DNA of 43,928 bases from Actibacterium sp. 188UL27-1 (GTDB taxonomy: Bacteria > Pseudomonadota > Alphaproteobacteria > Rhodobacterales > Rhodobacteraceae), in contig NZ_JAFEUL010000026.1 of the NCBI RefSeq assembly GCF_016901225.1, positions 1 to 43,928 of the forward strand, given 5' to 3'. Below the pieces are notes generated by a model. The model had not been told where the DNA came from and did not search any database. It was given only the letters and a program-made list of their open reading frames with translations. The position numbers and the translations under genes are program-made. This document shows, piece by piece, positions 1 through 9,133 of this stretch. Every line of letters begins with the position of its first letter. Within the stretch, counting starts at the first letter, position 1.

Positions 1-108
1 ATCCTCGCAAACGCGCGCGTCTCCATCAAGGAATGGCACAGCTTCCTCGATGACTTCGTCGCCGAGCCAGACATCATCGCACGCCTCAAAAACCAGTCGC
101 TGCGGTAA
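1..108 (+). CDS. C-terminal end of an unidentified gene (partial)
   Basis: Frame 1 is open from the first base to a TAA at 106-108 and gives the last 35 residues of a protein whose start lies outside the window. The fragment is charged and probably helical, ending in an R-L-K-N-Q-S-L-R tail. I do not recognise a family. The next gene-like sequence is a decayed hydantoinase locus on the opposite strand, so context does not help. It could also be a chance open stretch, as 36 codons is little evidence. Confidence 0.4.
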   Translation: MLANARVSIKEWHSFLDDFVAEPDIIARLKNQSLR

Positions 109-410
109 AAACCGGGCGCTTACCCTCTACCTGCACTCTTCATTTTTACATAAAATATGGGCGAAGCTCTCCTTGGCAGTAAAATACACTTAGCTGAGGT
201 TGCGCACCCATCCAGCTCCGCTTCCGCACACACGAATTAGTGTGAGATAAGGATCAAATCTCGTAGCTCCTGTCGCGATTCATGACGGGGACGGATCCAT
301 TGAAATCGGCGTTTTCCATCAGGAACTCTGTTATCGACGATCCCACGATCTCCCATAGGTGATGTTCACATCATGGCTGGATGACCGCGGTGTTTGGGGG
401 TGTTTTGGCG
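109..410. other. Gene-free stretch
   Basis: No ORF with coding character is seen on either strand. The left half is more AT-rich than its surroundings (around 140-175) and could hold the terminator of the gene ending at 108 or a promoter, but there is no clear hairpin or -35/-10 pair. It separates the partial gene from the 3' end of the decayed hyuB. Confidence 0.5.
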
Positions 411-1623
411 TCAGACGGTCTTTCCGTTTGCAACGGCGTCCTCCACTTCGGCGATGTCGGCTGAAATATAGCCGCGCGCAAGGTCGGGTTTGACCTGGTC
501 ATAAGGGCGTTCGGAGGGGTCACCATACCCGCACCACCGGGAAAGGCCATCACGACCCGCCCCTTCTGCCGGGACAAGATCTTGTCAAAGGCGTCATAGA
601 CCGCATCGGGCACGAAATGTCTCACGATATGGCGTAACGCCACGGGCGCAGGATGCATTGCATGTACGATGGAGTTTTCGGGCGCAACCACCTCAAATGG
701 CGTAAGAGAGTCTGCGTTGTTGGGGATTTCCGGCGCAATCGCGACCTTCAAGGCGTAGCAGGCATAGGCTTTGGTATAGACCAAGGGGCAGCTGATCCCC
801 TTCTTGTCCAGCGGCGATGTTCCAGAAAAATCGGTGACGATCCGGCCCCCGCAACGGACACCTTTACCTTCAGCGTGATCGCCACATCAAAGCCGTCCAT
901 CGTCATCTCGCCCAAAGCAGAGGTTTGCGGCAGCGCCGCGATCCGCGCGATGGTGGCACGGCGGGAGTCATCCAGGATAGAGGTGGCGATCCCGTCCAGA
1001 TCGCTCAGGTCAAATTCGTTCATCATCGAGATCAAGCGACGGTGGCCGATCTCATTACAAGTGCTCAACGCATAGATATCTCCGATCAGTTGATCAGGCT
1101 CACGCACATTGCCGCGGATGATCCGCATCAGCGTTTCGTCGACCTTGACCCTGTCGGCGAATTTCATGATCGGGATATAAAGACCTTCTTCATAGACGCT
1201 GTGCGCATCCGCGCCAAAGCCGCATCCCCCGATATCCACGGCATGCGCCGTGCAAGCGAAAAACCCGACCAAAACGCCCCCTCGGAAGGACGGCGTGACC
1301 ATGGTTATGTCATGCAGGTGGCCTGCCTCCTCCCAGGGGTCATTGGTGATGTAGACATCGCCTTCCGCGATATTGTCACGCCCGATCCGGCGGATGAAAT
1401 GCGCCACGGCATCGGCCATCGCGTTCACATGGCCCGGCGTGCCCGTGACGGCTTGTGCAAGCATGTTGCCGTGGATGTCATAAACGCCCGCCGACAAATC
1501 GCCAGCCTCGCGGACCGAGGTTGAAAATGCGGTCCGCACCAGGGCCTGCGCTTGCTCCTCAATGACTGAAATCAGGCGGTTCCACATGATCTGAAAGGCG
1601 ACATTCGAGTGCTCATTGGCCAT
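411..1623 (-). pseudogene. Decayed hydantoinase/oxoprolinase subunit B (hyuB-like)
   Basis: The intact family members form the B subunit of ATP-dependent N-methylhydantoinase or 5-oxoprolinase and run to about 550-590 residues. Here the N-terminal part reads well from the ATG at 1623, with family segments such as Y-I-T-N-D-P-W and G-H-L-H-D. The frame shifts near 790-850, continues in a second frame to about 570, then jumps to a third frame that ends with the typical C-terminus (E-R-P-Y-D-Q-V ... R-G-Y-I-S-A) and a stop at 411. Only about 400 codons remain, so roughly 150 residues before the C-terminal FPGG segment appear deleted. The start overlaps the end of hyuA by 11 nt, as in an intact operon. 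Two frameshifts plus a deletion argue for true decay rather than one sequencing error. Confidence 0.85.
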
Positions 1624-3691
1624 CGGCTGATCCTTTTACCACCACGTCGATGCAGCCGTCGGGTTGGCGGATCGCATCACGACTGGCGGGGATGATAATT
1701 GTGGTTTCCGCCTCCGTTACTGCTGCTATGCCAAGCGCCCGTTGGCCGGGCTGCATGGCATCGCGCAGCACGATGGTCGCATCGGTATAGGCACCCTGCG
1801 CTGCGTCGAACAGCCGACGGGTTCCGTCCATCGATGCGGTACCTGTACCTTTATTGGTCTCGGTCCGCGCCACGTCCTCCGATGGTGTGGTGGCATTGAC
1901 CGACCAGACGGTGATTTCGATGTCCATCCCCGCCACAGGCCGCGCGAAGAGCCTTGTATAGTCCTCCCCGAAACGTGCCTGGAAGGTGGCTGCATCAGGA
2001 TCGATGGCCTGTGCCGTGGTAAGGTCGATGGGGATTTCCCATCCTTGCCCGCTATAGCGCATGTAGACCTTGAACTCTGACAAGACGGGACTGTCAGCGT
2101 CGCCGGCGCGCACAAACCCGGTGGCTTCGGCCTGCAGATCGCTCAGCAGGGACTTGATCCGCTCGGGGTCAAAGTCCGACAGTTTCATATAGACGGACTG
2201 GTTCGCCTCGAACTAAAACGGCGCGCGCAGGAACCCGACACCAGCCCCGGCCGGACCAACAAGCGGTCAACGCCCAGCTTTTCGCATAACCGCCCAGCAT
2301 GGAGCGGGGCCGCCCCGCCAAAAGCAATCATTGTGTATTCTGACGGGTCCTCCCCATTTTCAACGGCATGAACCCGGGCCGCGTTGGCCATGTTCTCATC
2401 CATCACCTCCGCCACGCCAAAGGCTGCTTCTCAACCGCATCCATATCCAACGTGGTGCCCACATGGGTGGATAGCGCGGTCTTTGACTGCTCTGGATACA
2501 GCTTGATCGACCCACCGGCAAAGTTATCGGGGTCAAGTTTGCCCAAGACCAGATCGGCATCTGTCACGCCAGGCCGCGCGCCGCCGCGCCCATAACAGGC
2601 TGGGCCGGGCTCTGATCCCGCGCTCTCCGGACCAACCCGGATCTGGCGCAGCGCATCCACGTGCGCCAGGCTGCCGCCGCCTGCACCAATTTCGACCATG
2701 TCGATCACAGGGATCGAGATCGGCATTCCGGAACCTTTCTTGAACCGGTAGGTCCGTGCGACCTCGAAGACGCGGCTGATTTTAGGTGTTTGGTTCTTGA
2801 TCCGGCAGATCTTGGCAGTGGTCCCACCCATGTCAAAGCTTAGCACCGTGTCTAACCCGTAACGTGCGGCGATGTCGGCCGCGAAAACAGCACCACCGGC
2901 AGGCCCCGGCTCAACCAAACGTCCAGGAAATTCAGCCGCGTTCTGGATAGAGATGATCCCGCCCCCGGAATGCATCAGGAAAACCCGGCAATCGACGCCG
3001 TCATCTTTTAGCCGGTCTTCCAGCCGCCCCAGATAAGACGCCATTAACGACTTGATATAGGCGTTCGCCACTACCGTGTTGAAGCGGTCATATTCCCGCA
3101 TCTGGGGCGAAACCTCAGACGAGATCGAAACGGAAACACTGGGTGGTTTTTCGGTCAACACCTCACGCACAAGCTCCTCATGCGTCGGGTTCAGATAGGA
3201 ATGGATCGGTCCCACCGCGACCGAGGCGAACCCAGCCTCCGCGATCCGGTCCACGATCGCCTCAACATCCGTGCGGTTCAGGGGCACAAGGATCTGCCCG
3301 TTTGCATCAACCCGCCCCGGACCCGTAAAACGCATTTGGTGGGGCAACAGGGGCTCAGGCAAGTTCAGGTTCAGATCGTATTGCTCAAACCGGCTTTCGG
3401 TCCGCATTTCGATAACATCGCGAAATCCTTCGGTCGTGATCAACGCCGTCTTTGCCCCGCGGCGTTCGATCAGCGCATTTCTGGCCAGGGTGGTACCGTG
3501 AATGATCTGATCAACTTCGGATGCTTGGATGCCGGCCTTCCGTCGATGATGGCTTTTTCCGGCGCGGCATAGGTGGTTAGCACCTTGGTTGAATAGGACC
3601 GGCCTTTCCGCTCCAAGACAACGTCGGTAAAGGTTACCCCGATATCAACACCCAGCCGCGTGTCCAAAGTTGCAATTGAGTTCCCCGTCAC
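1613..3691 (-). pseudogene. Decayed hydantoinase/oxoprolinase subunit A (hyuA-like)
   Basis: Intact HyuA is the roughly 690-residue ATP-binding subunit of the acetone carboxylase / N-methylhydantoinase A family. The reading starts at a GTG at 3691 with the phosphate-binding segment, but reads D-I-G-V-T-F-T-D where the family has D-I-G-G-T-F-T-D. The frame breaks near 3540-3555; the next frame carries H-G-T-T-L and D-M-G-G-T-T-A and runs to about 2403. It breaks again near 2410 (the segment with F-G-G-A-A-P-L-H) and once more near 2225, after which the C-terminal domain runs from about 2188 to 1613. The pieces add up to nearly full length, so decay is by small indels plus a likely short loss after the first segment. 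A protein cannot be made from it without several frameshifts. Confidence 0.87.
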
Positions 3692-4348
3692 ACATGAATT
3701 CCCAACACAGGATGGCTGTCTGGCTCAAAGATCAAATTGATTATCTTTGTCAGGTCGATCATTTTTCTGATGGCCACCCATCCGGCCCGCAGCGAACCAT
3801 CGGCGCACGGCCCTAGAGCGAATTGGACTGTACGACCCGCCCCGCATCCATCCCTTACCCCTCGGCCATGTCATGCACGGCAAAGCCAGTCTGGATGTTG
3901 GGGATCCGTTGGCTAAGCTTCGTGTGACGGTGAGCTCGCGCTTGGATGCATAGTTCGGGTCGCACGTCGCCGCACATATGAAACAAGGGCTTGAACAATC
4001 GCGCTGAAGCATCGGACAGGCACACGCGATAACGGGAAAACGTCCCTCTCATGGTTTGCGATCAAACCATGAGAGGGCACTGGCTGGGCCGGTTCAAATC
4101 GCCTCGGCAGACGCAAATGCCTCTGTCTGTCCATGACCAAACCGTCGTTCTGTTGCGCCCAAACGTCACACGCTTCCTTCTGCATATCCCCGGTCAACCT
4201 GACAAAGCCCGTCATTGTGCCGTCGCTTGCAAAACAGATGTGGATTTACCGGATGACCATTATCCGCGTGATCCTGCTGATGTGTTCCCAAAAGTGTACA
4301 CAATCGGCGATATCTGGACCAATGAACAACGCTGGAGAGGTCGCGCAC
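3692..4348. other. Intergenic region between decayed hyuA and the cyclodeaminase gene
   Basis: About 650 nt without a convincing gene. Short open stretches exist on both strands (for example 3913-4215 minus and 4051-4371 plus), but they overlap each other and resemble no family known to me. Its one strong feature is the inverted repeat at 4044-4077. The region must hold the promoter of the plus-strand gene at 4349 and probably once held that of hyuA. It may contain an unrecognisable remnant of a regulator. Confidence 0.45.
4044..4077. repeat. Perfect 15-bp inverted repeat with 4-nt loop
   Basis: The arms CCCTCTCATGGTTTG (4044-4058) and CAAACCATGAGAGGG (4063-4077) are exact reverse complements around CGAT. 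No T-run follows on the plus strand; on the minus strand it is followed by ACGTTTTCCC, so it is at best a weak minus-strand terminator. It sits between two divergent genes, which also fits an operator or a mobile-element remnant. Confidence 0.8.
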
Positions 4349-5269
4349 ATGACAATCGTAATTCCTTTTGATGAGGGTGAACGCTGCCTCGACTGGTTGG
4401 CGCTGATCGATGCCTTTGTGGCAGGGCACAAGCTGTCCAAAGCCGAAGTCGCGGACGTATTCCTGTACCAGGGCGACAACACGCTGCTCAACCGCTCTGC
4501 CTGGATCAAAGGGATGGGGTTGGCCGTCAAATGCGCGACGATCTTTCCCGGGAATGCCGCAACCGGCCAGCCCACGATTGGCGGGGCGGTGAACCTATTT
4601 TCGGACCGTGATGGCACGCTTGAGGCCATTGTCGATTTCCATCTGGTGACCAAGTGGAAGACCGCCGGGGACAGTCTGCTGGGTGCGCGCCAGTTGGCCC
4701 GTGCAGATAGCCGCCGCATCCTGATTGTCGGCGCGGGGACGGTAGGGCATTCGCTTGCTGCGGCCTATGGCGCCTTGTTTCCTGCTGCAGAGTTTTCGAT
4801 CTGGAACCGAACCCTGGCCGGGGCGCAGGCCTTTGCGGAAACGCATCCCGGTATTTGGGTGGAACCCAGCCTGCCTGAGGCGGTCGCACAAGCCGACATC
4901 ATCACCTGCGCCACCATGTCGACCGATCCGGTGATCAGGGGCGAATGGCTGCAGCCCGGTCAGCACGTTGATTTGATCGGTGCCTACCGGCCAGACATGC
5001 GCGAGGCGGACGATGATGTGTTGCGGCGGGGACGGTTGTTTGTCGACAGCCGCGCATCGACCATCGAGCATATTGGCGAACTCAAGACGCCCATCGCCAA
5101 GGAGGTGATCACCCCAGATGACGTGATCGCTGATTATTACCAGTTGGACCAGATGAAACGCCAAAGCGACGATGAGATAACCGTTTTCAAGAATGGCGGC
5201 GGCGCTCATCTGGATCTGATGACCAGCCGTTTCATACTGGATGCGTGGAAAGAAACGACGCCAGCTTAA
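4349..5269 (+). CDS. Ornithine cyclodeaminase / mu-crystallin family protein
   Basis: This is a 306-residue NAD(P)-dependent enzyme of the OCD/mu-crystallin family, cytosolic, of near-usual length. The family includes ornithine cyclodeaminase, alanine dehydrogenase and ketimine or pyrroline-2-carboxylate reductases, and sequence alone does not choose among them. Visible are the substrate-side Lys in the V-K-C-A segment followed by F-P-G-N, a P-T-I-G-G-A-V segment, and the dinucleotide-binding loop G-A-G-T-V-G-H-S. I chose the ATG at 4349 because GGAGAGG lies 8 nt upstream; the frame is open further upstream but without a ribosome site. Relatives are often encoded beside hydantoinase genes, and here it stands divergent from the decayed hyuAB pair. 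Unlike them it is intact. Confidence 0.85.
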   Translation: MTIVIPFDEGERCLDWLALIDAFVAGHKLSKAEVADVFLYQGDNTLLNRSAWIKGMGLAVKCATIFPGNAATGQPTIGGAVNLFSDRDGTLEAIVDFHLVTKWKTAGDSLLGARQLARADSRRILIVGAGTVGHSLAAAYGALFPAAEFSIWNRTLAGAQAFAETHPGIWVEPSLPEAVAQADIITCATMSTDPVIRGEWLQPGQHVDLIGAYRPDMREADDDVLRRGRLFVDSRASTIEHIGELKTPIAKEVITPDDVIADYYQLDQMKRQSDDEITVFKNGGGAHLDLMTSRFILDAWKETTPA

Positions 5270-5580
5270 ATCCTTCGCGGAGTGGATGCTTGCAGCCTTA
5301 AACCGTCCCGTCGTCGCGATCCAAGTGGAGGACGCCAACCTTCGTCCTACAAGGGGCAGACAGGATCGGGCGTTGTGACAGGCAGTATGCAGGTCGTCAC
5401 TTGCAGACAAGCGGTGACGTTTTGGGCGAAACAGAGCAGCGGTTTGACCATCGTCTCTAAGCGCACCCGCGAACTGCCCCAATCGGATTGTGATCTCGCA
5501 CCTCTCGAACATTGAAACGGTTGCAAATGTCCGATTGGAGAAAGACGAGGCTTCGGGCCACCTAGACCAACATTCTGCCG
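5270..5580. other. Gene-free stretch between convergent genes
   Basis: About 310 nt between the stop of the cyclodeaminase gene and the stop of the caspase-like gene on the other strand. A short plus-strand open frame (5282-5515) has no ribosome site and no recognisable content. I see no strong terminator hairpin with a T-run. Confidence 0.45.
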
Positions 5581-7242
5581 TCAGTTCCGTTGGATCGTGA
5601 TGCCCACATCGGCCAGGATCCGCACCAGCGTTTGCTCGTTGAGATAGCCGGTGATGTCCAGCGACCGATCCCGCTGAAACCGGCGGATCGCCTTGCGGGT
5701 ATTGTCGTCGAAGGTCCCATCTGCAGGGCCAGGTTCCAGCCCAAGCTGGTCCAGCCGTTTTTCGATCAAAACGCGGGAGATGCCGGGCAGGTGTAGCGCG
5801 CTTTCACCCTTTTCGGCAGCTTGACGTTCCGAACTGTCATCCTGGCGCAAAGCGGCCAGGCTTGCCTGGGCGTCGGCCACAAACGCACCACGCGGGAAGG
5901 AATTGAGATAGCGTTGATAGGCGTCCTCGGTTCCAGCCTCGCGTGCGGCTTCCCAGGCTGCGCGCTCTTCCGCCTCGGCGGCGGCCCGTTTTTCCGCCTC
6001 GAACTTATCGAGCCCCTGTTGCGCCACGTCAGAGAACAGCCCGTCGGGATAGCGTTTCAGGTACGTGCGCAAGCCGGCCTCATCGCCAGCCCGCCCTGAC
6101 GCATTCCAATAGGCCGTATCTTGGCGCTCCGCATCCAGGCGCCGGCGTTCGGCCTCTGCCTCCAGTTCCGCCGTGCGTTGCTCAGCCTGCAGTGACAGGC
6201 GGCGGATCTGCAGATCGTTCAGAAAGCCCGTCTTGGGAAAGCCGTTCTTGGTTTGAAAGCGCTCCACCGCGGCGCGGGTGCCGTTGCCAAAGATTCCATC
6301 GATGCCGCGCGGCTTGTAATTCAGGATGGTCAGGTCGCGCTGGATCTCGCGCCGTGCATCGCGGTTCAGGTTCAGCCCCTCTTCGGCCAACCGTTCCACG
6401 CGAAAGGGTTCCGCCTCAATCGCTGCAATCAGCTTGCGCGCTTCATCGGCGAATTGACCATTGGGGTAGCGGCGGACGTAACCCTCATAGGCTTCGACCG
6501 TATCCTGTGCCTGGGTCGCTTCCCAAATGGCGCGCTCCACTTCAGCCGCTTGGGGCGCCACCGGGGGGATCTCTCCGCCACTGATACCCGTCTCGGTAAT
6601 GGCCACAACCCGGTCCGAAACAAAGCCACGCACCGTCAGGCCATCCGCGCCGTCAATCGCCGTTTTCAGCCCGACTTCGGCATCCAGCAACCCGTTCGAG
6701 GCAAAGCGCGCGATATCATCGGCGCGCCCTTGGATCACGCTAACCCCCTGCGGTATGTCAAACCGGGCAAAGCCTTCGACCAGCGCGTCGCCCAGATCCG
6801 GGGCATCCTCGGTATCGCCTAGCAGCACGATGGCGCCACCGGGGATGCGCGCCGCAATCTCAAGCACCGTATCCACGGACAGGCCATATCGGCCGATGGT
6901 GGCCAGATCGGGCCGGTCATTTGTATTGCCCGCGATCAGCCAGGTCTGGTTGCCCGACCGCACGAATGAACCGTTCAGGTAGAACAGCACACGCTGCTCG
7001 TCATCGATCCGGTTCAACATCCGGCTGAGCGTTTCATGCATGACATTGATCGAGCGTGCATCGGCCTCGATCACCGTGTAGCCCCCATCGCGCAACGTAC
7101 CAGAGATGTCGCCAATGCGGGTGCCCAGCACGCGGGTCCGGTCTTCTGGTACGCCTAACAGCAGCGCCTTGTCGGCCAGCGCGGTTGTGCCCATCAGACT
7201 CGCCAGAGCGACGGTCGCCATAAGGTGTTTCAGGATCTGCAT
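5581..7242 (-). CDS. Secreted caspase-like (inactive) peptidoglycan-binding protein
   Basis: This 553-residue protein has a Sec signal peptide (cleavage after A-L-A-D or just before it, around residue 23). Residues about 24-190 have the fold pattern of bacterial caspase-family (C14) proteins, but the catalytic-histidine site reads F-Y-L-N-G-S (87-92) where active members have a G-H-G motif, and the cysteine site reads L-G-D-T-E-D (141-146) where they have D-A-C. It is therefore probably a pseudo-enzyme. Then come three repeats of about 38 residues of the type W-E-A ... A-Y-x-x-Y-x-x-x-Y-P-x-G-x-F (near 237-275, 375-415 and 430-470), with one PG_binding_1-like domain at about 290-350 and a second at about 485-548. 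Only 12 nt separate it from the ligase gene upstream, and its ribosome site (AAAGGACAGG) lies in that gap, so the two are likely co-transcribed. The substrate or partner in the periplasm is unknown. Confidence 0.8.
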   Translation of the reverse strand: MQILKHLMATVALASLMGTTALADKALLLGVPEDRTRVLGTRIGDISGTLRDGGYTVIEADARSINVMHETLSRMLNRIDDEQRVLFYLNGSFVRSGNQTWLIAGNTNDRPDLATIGRYGLSVDTVLEIAARIPGGAIVLLGDTEDAPDLGDALVEGFARFDIPQGVSVIQGRADDIARFASNGLLDAEVGLKTAIDGADGLTVRGFVSDRVVAITETGISGGEIPPVAPQAAEVERAIWEATQAQDTVEAYEGYVRRYPNGQFADEARKLIAAIEAEPFRVERLAEEGLNLNRDARREIQRDLTILNYKPRGIDGIFGNGTRAAVERFQTKNGFPKTGFLNDLQIRRLSLQAEQRTAELEAEAERRRLDAERQDTAYWNASGRAGDEAGLRTYLKRYPDGLFSDVAQQGLDKFEAEKRAAAEAEERAAWEAAREAGTEDAYQRYLNSFPRGAFVADAQASLAALRQDDSSERQAAEKGESALHLPGISRVLIEKRLDQLGLEPGPADGTFDDNTRKAIRRFQRDRSLDITGYLNEQTLVRILADVGITIQRN

Positions 7243-7254
7243 GGGCCTGTCCTT

Positions 7255-8475
7255 TCAGTCGTAGCTGCGCTGGTCGTCGATCACCTTACCATCACGGGGC
7301 AGGGAACCGGGGGCGGCCAGTTCGATGGCGCCTTTCAGTTTCAGCGTATCGATCACCGATTGCAAAAAGGCATCGGCATCGGTGGCATCGGTTTCGATCT
7401 GCACCGTCATGGCGTCCTGATCCCCGTCCCGGGTGGCGATGACCCGGGCACGGTCAATCTCGGGGTGGCGCGCGACGAGGGCCGCGACCTGTTCGGGGCG
7501 CACGAACATGCCCTTGATCTTGGTCGTCTGGTCGGCACGACCCATCCAGCCCCTGATGCGCATATTGGTGCGACCGCAGGGGCTGGTACCCGGCATGACG
7601 GCACTCAGGTCGCCGGTGGCAAAGCGGATCAGCGGGTAGTCGGGATTCAGCGTGGTCACCACGACCTCGCCCACCTCGCCCTCTGGCACGGGGTCACCGG
7701 TGCCGGGGGTCACAATCTCCACGATGACACCTTCATCAACGATCATCCCCTCCATCGCCGGGCTTTCATAGGCGATATTGCCCAGATCGGCGGTGGCATA
7801 GTTCTGCATGCATTGAATACCACGGTCTGCATAGGCCTGGCGTAGTGCGGGGAAGAGTGCGCCACCCCCAACCGTGGCCTTGGTAATGCCAAGCGCCACA
7901 CCCATCTCGTCGGCCTTGTCGAGGATGACCTTCAGGTAATCCGGCGTACCCGCATAGGCCGTGGTGCCTATCGCCGCCGCGGCCTGGACCTGCATCTCTG
8001 TCTGGCCCGTCCCCGCAGGAACGACGGTAGCGCCCACCGCTCGCGCCCCGTTTTCAAAGATCATGCCAGCAGGTGTCAGATGATAGCTGAAACAGTTCTG
8101 AACGATATCCCCTTTTCCCACACCGGCGGCATGAAGAAACCGCCCCACCCGCCACCAGTCATGGGAGGCCATGCCAGGCTCGTAGATCGGCCCAGGCGAC
8201 TGAAAAACATGGTCGAACCCCGTCACCGGAGGCACCGCAAAACCCCCCAGCGGGGCGGCCTTCCCCTGTGCCTCCCCCAACGCAGCTTTCCGCAGCACCG
8301 GCAACTGCGCCAAGGCCTCCATTCCGGTCACAACCGCAGGATCCACCTCAGCCAAAGTCGCCCCATACCCAGCCAAACCCTTGGCCGTCGAGACCTGAGC
8401 CGGAAGGCACTGCGCCAAGCTGTCCGCCCGCTCATCCGCGCTTCGTGTTTCCAGATTGTCGAAATAAGATGTCAT
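7255..8475 (-). CDS. Phenylacetate-CoA ligase-like AMP-forming enzyme (PaaK family)
   Basis: A 406-residue member of the compact PaaK branch of adenylate-forming enzymes, which activate aromatic or other carboxylates with ATP and CoA in the cytosol. Supporting segments are the S-P-G-P-I-Y region near the N-terminus, a Y-A-G-T-P-D-Y-L segment, R-F-A-T-G-D-L-S (the ATP-binding aspartate), and the hinge region G-R-A-D-Q-T-T-K-I-K-G-M-F-V that is typical of PaaK. The N-terminal loop normally rich in S/T/G is weak, as in many PaaK homologues. It lies downstream of the liv genes on the same strand, and similar liv-ligase groupings occur in other Rhodobacteraceae. The true substrate is not shown by sequence, so I give no symbol. 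Confidence 0.85.
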   Translation of the reverse strand: MTSYFDNLETRSADERADSLAQCLPAQVSTAKGLAGYGATLAEVDPAVVTGMEALAQLPVLRKAALGEAQGKAAPLGGFAVPPVTGFDHVFQSPGPIYEPGMASHDWWRVGRFLHAAGVGKGDIVQNCFSYHLTPAGMIFENGARAVGATVVPAGTGQTEMQVQAAAAIGTTAYAGTPDYLKVILDKADEMGVALGITKATVGGGALFPALRQAYADRGIQCMQNYATADLGNIAYESPAMEGMIVDEGVIVEIVTPGTGDPVPEGEVGEVVVTTLNPDYPLIRFATGDLSAVMPGTSPCGRTNMRIRGWMGRADQTTKIKGMFVRPEQVAALVARHPEIDRARVIATRDGDQDAMTVQIETDATDADAFLQSVIDTLKLKGAIELAAPGSLPRDGKVIDDQRSYD

Positions 8476-8642
8476 CGTGCATGTCTTTCCAGGCTTAAGC
8501 TCAAATCACTATGGCGGAACTGCCGCGGTTATCCGATAGCCATCTGACAAGCGGGCCATGTTGGCCGGGTCTATGCCGAAAGTTGGCGGGCGAGACGGGT
8601 TTGAGGTTCCGCAACATTCGAGGTCGGCGGTTGGTTGCCAGA
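8476..8642. other. Short gap upstream of the PaaK-like gene
   Basis: The 167 nt hold no gene. The zinc-ribbon gene ends at 8643 and the ligase begins at 8475, so the ligase and caspase-like genes may have their own promoter here or be read through from livF. No clear promoter or hairpin stands out. Confidence 0.35.
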
Positions 8643-9098
8643 TCATAAGCGCTTATCGACGCCCCGAACGATGTAATCCATGGCGACGGGACGCCACAGT
8701 TCCCCATTGTTGCGCAGGAAATCTGCCAGCCAGCGACGCTCTTCATCACTCTCAACCAAATCGTCGTAGAACTTAACGGCCAAGGCCTCGGCAAGTCTGG
8801 CCGCGCGCGCGGGATCGTCCCCAATCGCCGCTCGCAAGATGGGAAGCGGTGTAACCGCGATGATAAGGTCCTCATCTTGTATCATAAAAACTAAGCTCTC
8901 ATCAGCGAACCACGCTTCTAGAAGCTCCAGGTCGATGTCAGGCAGGCTGTGACGAGAGAGTTTTGGCCTCTGACCGCAATGGGGACAGTGCGTGTCGATG
9001 TCCAAGCTGTCGAAAAAGGCCGCCTCATATTTCGAAAGCGCCCGCGTATATTCCGCGTGACAGGAGCCACAGGCCGCCGAGAATGTATATTCAGCCAT
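8643..9098 (-). CDS. Hypothetical protein with N-terminal zinc ribbon
   Basis: A 151-residue acidic cytosolic protein with no signal peptide or membrane segment. Two C-x-x-C pairs near the N-terminus (C-G-S-C at about 10-13 and C-P-H-C at about 38-41) form a probable zinc ribbon. The rest looks helical, with W-F-A-D and W-L-A-D-F-L segments. I do not recognise the family. It lies 35 nt downstream of livF on the same strand; the gap contains a GCCC/GGGC hairpin but no T-run, so it may be co-transcribed or an unrelated insertion between livF and the ligase. The ribosome site is weak. Confidence 0.6.
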   Translation of the reverse strand: MAEYTFSAACGSCHAEYTRALSKYEAAFFDSLDIDTHCPHCGQRPKLSRHSLPDIDLELLEAWFADESLVFMIQDEDLIIAVTPLPILRAAIGDDPARAARLAEALAVKFYDDLVESDEERRWLADFLRNNGELWRPVAMDYIVRGVDKRL

Positions 9099-9133
9099 TT
9101 TGTCTCACGCGCGCCCTTTGCGGGCTTAACCGA

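Noticed and set aside
1613-2188. Reading the hyuA C-terminal piece as a separate intact gene
   Set aside because: It begins in the middle of the HyuA C-terminal domain and continues directly from the preceding frame, so it is a fragment of a broken gene.
3855-4371. A regulator gene upstream of the cyclodeaminase
   Set aside because: Overlapping open frames exist on both strands, but none shows a helix-turn-helix or other regulator motif that I could support.
4595-5512. A 305-codon minus-strand open frame opposite the cyclodeaminase gene
   Set aside because: It is antisense to a well-matched gene and has no known motif.
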